Assembly: GCF_000237925.1 (NCBI RefSeq)
Contig: NC_031495.1
Location: forward strand, 14,271,749-14,335,748
DNA: 64,000 bases
DNA from: Schistosoma mansoni
Taxonomy: Eukaryota; Platyhelminthes; Trematoda; Strigeidida; Schistosomatidae
Direction of reading: 5' to 3'
The notes beneath the pieces are model-generated. The model was not told the origin of the DNA. It worked only from the letters and a program-made list of their open reading frames with translations, and did no database searches. The first letter of the stretch is position 1. Every line of letters starts with the position of its first letter. The translations under genes and the position numbers were made by a program. Of this stretch, positions 60,301 through 64,000 are shown piece by piece.

Positions 60301-62450
60301 AGAGAAAAAAATCATTTGTACACTGTAAAACATTTGGTACGATTCATTATATGTGAAAAAATTATATTTGAAATAGTCTCAGCGATTGAAATTTAAATAA
60401 TTCCAACGTTTCGTCCAGCTAACTTGTCTGGACTTCTTCAGGGAATAATCAAAATCAAAAACATCAAAGAAATATATAGTGTTTTTACAATCATATCAAA
60501 ATCTCTAATACTTTTTAATCCAATCATATTTGGATGTCGAAGTTTTTGTAAACAGGATAATATGAGTCAGTTGAATGAGAATCAAGTGAAAAGTTCAACG
60601 ATGTGAATTAAACGAGACTGCATGAATTGTGTGTATGTATGTATGTATAAGACGAGTTATTAATGAATGATATTCAGTGTTGATATGTTTCTATGTGAAG
60701 TAAAATAGGAATAAAAGTGCAAAATGAAGGTTGAAAAGTTTTTCTCCTTTCTGAATCATCGAAGTTGCAAATAAAATGAGAATCATCAAGTACATAATTG
60801 TAATGTTAAACATAACTCATATTGATTTCAGTCATAATAACGATCCATGTGAAGTAAACAGGTTGAATAAAGGAAGAAAAGGTCAAATTACTTATTGAAG
60901 AATATTTGCCAAGTGGTAGCTAGCTGAATACCATCCTTTCTGTTTAGGCTGTTCTTATTCGCCCATATATACAGCGCTTCTGCTGTCAATCTTTCTTTGT
61001 GAGTGTTGAAACCTTTCTGAAGTATTTTGGCCCCTTCAAAATTAATCATGTGTCCCGTTTCCAACGCATGTAACGCTATTGCAGACTTATTCTCAAGTTT
61101 CTTTAAGTCAACCGAGGTTTTGGGAACGTTTTTTAAACACTGTTTGTGTTCCTTCAACCTTACCTTCAATTGTCTGGATGTTTCTCCAATATAAGCCGCA
61201 TTACTTCACATGGATCGTTATTATGACTGAAATCAATATGAGTTATGTTTAACATTACAATTATGTACTTGATGATTCTCATTTTATTTGCAACTTCGAT
61301 GATTCAGAAAGGAGAAAAACTTTTCAACCTTCATTTTGCACTTTTATTCCTATTTTACTTCACATAGAAACATATCAACACTGAATATCATTCATTAATA
61401 ACTCGTCTTATACATACATACATACATACACACAATTCATGCAGTCTCGTTTAATTCACATCGTTGAACTTTTCACTTGATTCTCATTCAACTGACTCAT
61501 ATTATCCTGTTTACAAAAACTTCGACATCCAAATATGATTGGATTAAAAAGTATTAGAGATTTTGATATGATTGTAAAAACACTATATATTTCTTTGATG
61601 TTTTTGATTTTGATTATTCCCTGAAGAAGTCCAGACAAGTTAGCTGGACGAAACGTTGGAATTATTTAAATTTCAATCGCTGAGACTATTTCAAATATAA
61701 TTTTTTCACATATAATGAATTCTCTATACTCGGCGCCCAATTATTGTCAAACTATTCGTTCTAACCTTGACGAATATTCGTATAAATCATTTGGTACGAG
61801 TTTCAAAATAGAAAAATTTGGTGTGACGATAAAGGTGAACTCTGCTTTATTAGCTTTTATGGATCTCAGTTCGAACTAGAAATGATGAGATTTAGGTGTG
61901 ATTTCAATAGTTTATTTATCGACTGATAAATAAATTAGGTATACGCAGTTCTTATCATTCAACTAAATTCATCAGAAAAACAGGATTCATTGTGTATTAC
62001 AACGGAAGTTAACCAAATTGATAGTAATCGTATGATATAATTTGTTTCATTATAAGTTACACAAAAATTTAACAAAAATGATGGCCACAAATAAAAAGTA
62101 AACTTCTCAATATTGTTTGCTAATCTTAACTAGCACGAGATTCAAGTCGAGGATTCCTCCCGACTACTTACAATAAGGTAGAATTTCAAGATCATAAATC
62201 TTCTTTGTTATTTTACTTACGTTTTTATAATACCAACTGCATTCATGTGATCCAAGTGAATTTCATGTGCCTGTATATTAACTTCTGAATTTAATCTGCA
62301 TATAATATAGTTACAATTTATAGACATACTCCATACATCTATCCGCAAGTGAATGAACTTTCAACATATTTATTGTCGACTCTGAATGTGCAACTTGACG
62401 ATGAAGATTATTTAATTCAACTTTATCATCATCAACAAGACCGATTGTGC
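51309..62450 (-). CDS. MOCS3: MOCS3/UBA4 adenylyltransferase-sulfurtransferase (N-terminus outside window)
   Basis: Nine exons join in frame: 62450-62330, 62295-62221, 60290-60007, 57359-57297, 54129-53954, 53079-53032, 52989-52893, 52282-52184 and 51553-51309, about 402 aa (human protein 460). The E1-like half shows [36 protein letters not shown], the catalytic-Cys region [13 protein letters not shown], and the two zinc CxxC pairs CFRC and CPVC. The C-terminal rhodanese domain has [14 protein letters not shown], the persulfide loop CYRGNKSA, and the family ending [20 protein letters not shown]. It adenylates and thiocarboxylates URM1 and the small molybdopterin synthase subunit, for tRNA 2-thiouridine and molybdenum cofactor. 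It is cytosolic. Introns of 34 and 42 nt occur. The first exon listed is entered in phase 1, so the nucleotide-binding GxGxxG start lies beyond 64000 or was not found. Introns hold a Penelope element and a SINE fragment. Confidence 0.93.
52763..52803 (-). mobile_element. SINE 3' fragment starting inside the hammerhead
   Basis: Minus strand from 52803: GGCCGTC|CAGTGCTTC, then GAGGTTTTC and GTGGTCTAGCTTA. It begins within ribozyme stem III and carries only the sequence downstream. In a MOCS3 intron. Confidence 0.65.
54130..57296. other. MOCS3 intron, nothing assigned
   Basis: Three-kilobase intron. Around 54440-54560, 54980-55390 and 56840-57060 the composition is less AT-rich and may be old repeats. 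No coding similarity recognised. Confidence 0.4.
57360..58439. other. MOCS3 intron, nothing assigned
   Basis: AT-rich intron without a recognised exon or repeat. Confidence 0.4.
58440..59275. repeat. LTR-like dispersed repeat
   Basis: Combines blocks also found at 26.4-26.7 kb (ATACTGGTACAG, GGCACCAAAATAT; later TCATTATTATGAAG) and at 29.04-29.32 kb (GTATGATACGGTC, CATATAAACCACC). The longest copy of this family in the window; probably an LTR-retrotransposon end, unassigned. In a MOCS3 intron. Confidence 0.45.
60342..60857 (-). repeat. Inverted repeat arm, low side
   Basis: 516 bp, near-identical reverse complement of 61201-61720. Both arms encode the same 60-residue open stretch (60424-60606 plus; 61638-61456 minus), which looks non-functional. 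The visible length difference is one TATG unit of a short microsatellite. Confidence 0.9.
60400..60446 (-). ncRNA. Penelope-type hammerhead ribozyme
   Basis: Minus strand: ATTCC, core CTGAAGA, stem II GTCCAG/CTGGAC (6 bp) with loop ACAAGTTAG, GAAA, very short stem III CGTT, then GGAAT. Stem I ATTCC/GGAAT pairs exactly. All invariant core bases are present. The tiny helix III is characteristic of Penelope hammerheads. It lies 3' of the GIY-YIG reading frame on the same strand. Expected site after 60405. Confidence 0.88.
60888..61200 (-). pseudogene. Penelope GIY-YIG endonuclease, truncated
   Basis: The open frame begins at the arm junction with [19 protein letters not shown] (the YIG box and following R/E residues of GIY-YIG nucleases). 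It continues through [19 protein letters not shown] and [11 protein letters not shown], where the E is the likely metal ligand, to a natural stop after QIFFNK. The upstream GIY half and the reverse transcriptase are absent, cut off by the inverted arm. It would nick target DNA for insertion; this copy cannot be functional. Confidence 0.85.
61201..61720 (+). repeat. Inverted repeat arm, high side
   Basis: Reverse complement of the low arm. It starts TTACTTCACATGGATCG and ends CACATATAATGAAT. It directly abuts the truncated GIY-YIG frame. Confidence 0.9.
61616..61662 (+). ncRNA. Penelope-type hammerhead ribozyme, second arm
   Basis: Same sequence as the low-arm ribozyme, on the plus strand: CTGAAGA at 61621-61627, CTGGAC at 61644-61649, GAAA at 61650-61653, CGTT, then GGAAT. 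Core and stems I and II are intact. Expected site after 61657. Confidence 0.88.
61721..62220. other. MOCS3 intron between Penelope element and exon
   Basis: Intron sequence with nothing recognised. The donor of exon 62295-62221 is at 62220-62219. Confidence 0.45.
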
Positions 62451-63135
62451 CTGTAAAACAATTGAGATATAAAAAAAAACTATATTACGATTGGAAGTAA
62501 ATTCTTAAACAGTTGATTGTTGACTGTTTATGATAAAAACCCACTCAGATATTTTTAACATTCAGAATTAGGGATTGTTTCTAGGATAAAATTCCCCAGT
62601 CAGTGACTTATGCCCCACGAGGAATAACAGGTATAAGTAGTGTATTAAGTAAATTCAATACTAAAAATGTAATGTTTTAATAAAATGAAAACAATTTTTC
62701 TTAGTTTTACACAGTAATATACAACATATGTATGCAACAATAAACTTTTTTATAAGGCAGTCGACACTAAATTAGCAAATCTCTTGTTTTACACTTGGTT
62801 TGGGGATTAAATGTGATATGAAGCTAACATTTTATACATGAGCCTTAGATTAACAAGATCAGTTAATAAAAGGTATGAAAGTGATATCGAAAATTCATCA
62901 TTGTAATTTACTATGCATTTCACTTCGTTCGTTTCACAATGTGCTTCTGCTATTTATCAAACCCGACAAGAATAAGAATACGAATTTGGATTGTCGCATG
63001 TCACGAAACTAAGTAGAAACTGGTCATTAAACTCCATTTTATTCAAGAGAGATCTCTCTACTTCGATTATTATACTTACGGAACTATTTCCCTCTTTTCA
63101 TTAGTTCGTTAGAAATTGACTAATTGATCCAGATT
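62451..63135. other. MOCS3 upstream intron
   Basis: Runs from the acceptor of the first MOCS3 exon seen to the LINE fragment. No exon with the N-terminal ATP-binding motif was found here. Confidence 0.45.
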
Positions 63136-64000
63136 TAGATGATTAGTTACGTACGCCCGTTACCCCTCATGGAGAAGCATAGGCTTCTCATCATCCAACT
63201 CTGTCTTGGGCAATCCTTTCCAGTCGTTTCGAGTTGCTATTCATCCTTTCCATGTCTGCTTTCAATTCTCGACGCAGTGTGTTCTTGGCCTTCCTCTTTT
63301 TCGTGTCTCTTCAGGATTCCAAGTTAGAGCTTGCTTTGTGATGCAGTTTGATGGTTTTTCTAATGTATATCCTATCCACTTCCAACGTCTTTTCCGAATT
63401 TCCTCCCCAGCCAGAAGTTGGTTTGTTTTCTCCCACAATAGGTTGCTGCTGATGGTATCCAGTCAACGGACATCCAGTATTTTACGTAGAGAACTGTTTG
63501 TAAATACTTGTACGTTTTTGATGATGGTTGTAGTAGTTCTCCACGTTTCAGCTCCGTACAGTAGAACTGTCGTGACGTTCGTATTGAAGATTCTAACTCT
63601 GATGTTGGCTGACAGTTGTTTTGAGTGCCATATATTCCTCAACTGTAGAAATGTTGTCCTTGCTTTGCCGATCCTCGCCTTTACATCTGTATCAGATCCT
63701 CCACTTTCATCGACGATGCTGACCAGGTACGTGAAAGTGCCCACATCTTCCCGAGCTTCTCCATCAAGTGTGATTGTGTTGGTGTTCTCTGTGTTGTATT
63801 CCAGGATCTTAATTTTTTCCTTGTGTATGTTGAGGCCTACTGATGCAGCGGCTTCTGATACACTGGTTGTTTTTATCTGCATTTGTTAGTGTGTATGGGA
63901 TAGAAGGGTCAGGTCATTTGTGAAGTCCAAATTGTCTAGTTACGTCCAAGTTGACAATTGCATTCCGTTCTTCCCTTCAGATGTCGAAGTATTCATAATT
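63136..64000 (-). mobile_element. RTE-type (SR2-like) LINE, C-terminal coding part
   Basis: Minus strand from the window edge: DLTLLSHTH region, then an open 139-residue stretch (63882-63463) with ASVGLNIHKEKIKILEYNTENT, FTYLVSIVDESGGSDTDVKARIGKAR and VRIFNTNVTTVLLYGAETW. After a break come WGEKTNQLL-like, RKRGRPRTH and DWKGLPK pieces to about 63140. This is the region after the RT catalytic box and the C-terminus of RTE-clade elements. It is a different family from the LINE at 6.3-10.3 kb and continues beyond the window. Confidence 0.75.

Larger units (their letters stand above)
60342..61720 (-). mobile_element. Penelope-like element fragment between inverted repeats
   Basis: A GIY-YIG coding end on the minus strand (61200-60888) lies between two inverted arms of 516 and 520 bp (60342-60857 and 61201-61720). 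Each arm holds a hammerhead ribozyme. The low arm is the natural 3' region after the stop codon; the high arm is the same sequence in reverse, replacing the missing reverse transcriptase. The unit lies in the MOCS3 intron between exons 62221 and 60290. Inverted partial copies and hammerheads are known traits of Penelope-like elements. Confidence 0.85.

Noticed and set aside
60424-60606. Identical 60-aa frame in both Penelope arms as a conserved small protein
   Set aside because: Identity follows from the arms being recent copies; the translation is low complexity and runs antisense to the ribozyme.
63206-63889. 227-aa plus-strand open frame
   Set aside because: Antisense of the RTE LINE coding region, which has recognisable motifs on the minus strand.

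Overview
This is AT-rich invertebrate nuclear DNA, most likely from a schistosome blood fluke (Platyhelminthes, Trematoda); the species cannot be settled from the sequence. The evidence is the combination of widely spaced intron-split genes, two very short introns (34 and 42 nt), several families of hammerhead-ribozyme retroelements of the Schistosoma type, BEL/Pao and RTE-like retrotransposons, and a Penelope-like element (PLE). No prokaryotic feature is present.

Five genes can be spliced by hand with GT-AG junctions. (1) The 3' part of COG6 (+, exons 1558-12966), a Golgi tethering subunit. (2) A complete SREK1-type splicing regulator (-, 19471-13183, six exons, 581 aa), convergent with COG6 and ending 216 bp from it. 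(3) SEC22-type R-SNARE (+, 23684-32169, four exons). (4) An unrecognised 239-aa protein (+, 39312-50242, five exons). (5) MOCS3/UBA4 (-, 62450-51309, nine exons, first exon or exons outside the window). They act in Golgi/ER trafficking, pre-mRNA splicing and URM1/molybdenum-cofactor sulfur transfer. They share no pathway and simply neighbour one another.

Much of the rest is retroelement debris in introns and intergenic DNA. The last COG6 intron carries a decayed BEL/Pao element (-) split by a 3.9-kb RTE-like LINE (6352-10292) with a 9-bp target duplication. A 5'-truncated copy of the same LINE, apparently identical over 636 bp and flanked by a 13-bp duplication, lies inverted at 1.9-2.5 kb, and a second truncated copy with its own 13-bp duplication sits at 2.8-3.1 kb. 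Older fragments lie at 17.2, 20.4, 22.5, 26.9-28.6, 46.1-47.0 and 63.1-64.0 kb.

The most interesting layer is ribozyme DNA. Hammerhead cores or relics occur at about 22.1, 35.5, 38.5, 39.7, 40.2, 42.4, 44.4, 45.9, 60.4 and 61.6 kb. They belong to at least four sequence types. The pair at 60.4 and 61.6 kb lies in the arms of a ~520-bp near-perfect inverted repeat flanking the GIY-YIG end of the PLE, inside a MOCS3 intron. The copy at 35.5 kb lies in the loop of a SINE foldback.

All exon limits, identities and stem pairings come from reading the sequence. No database search or folding program was run.
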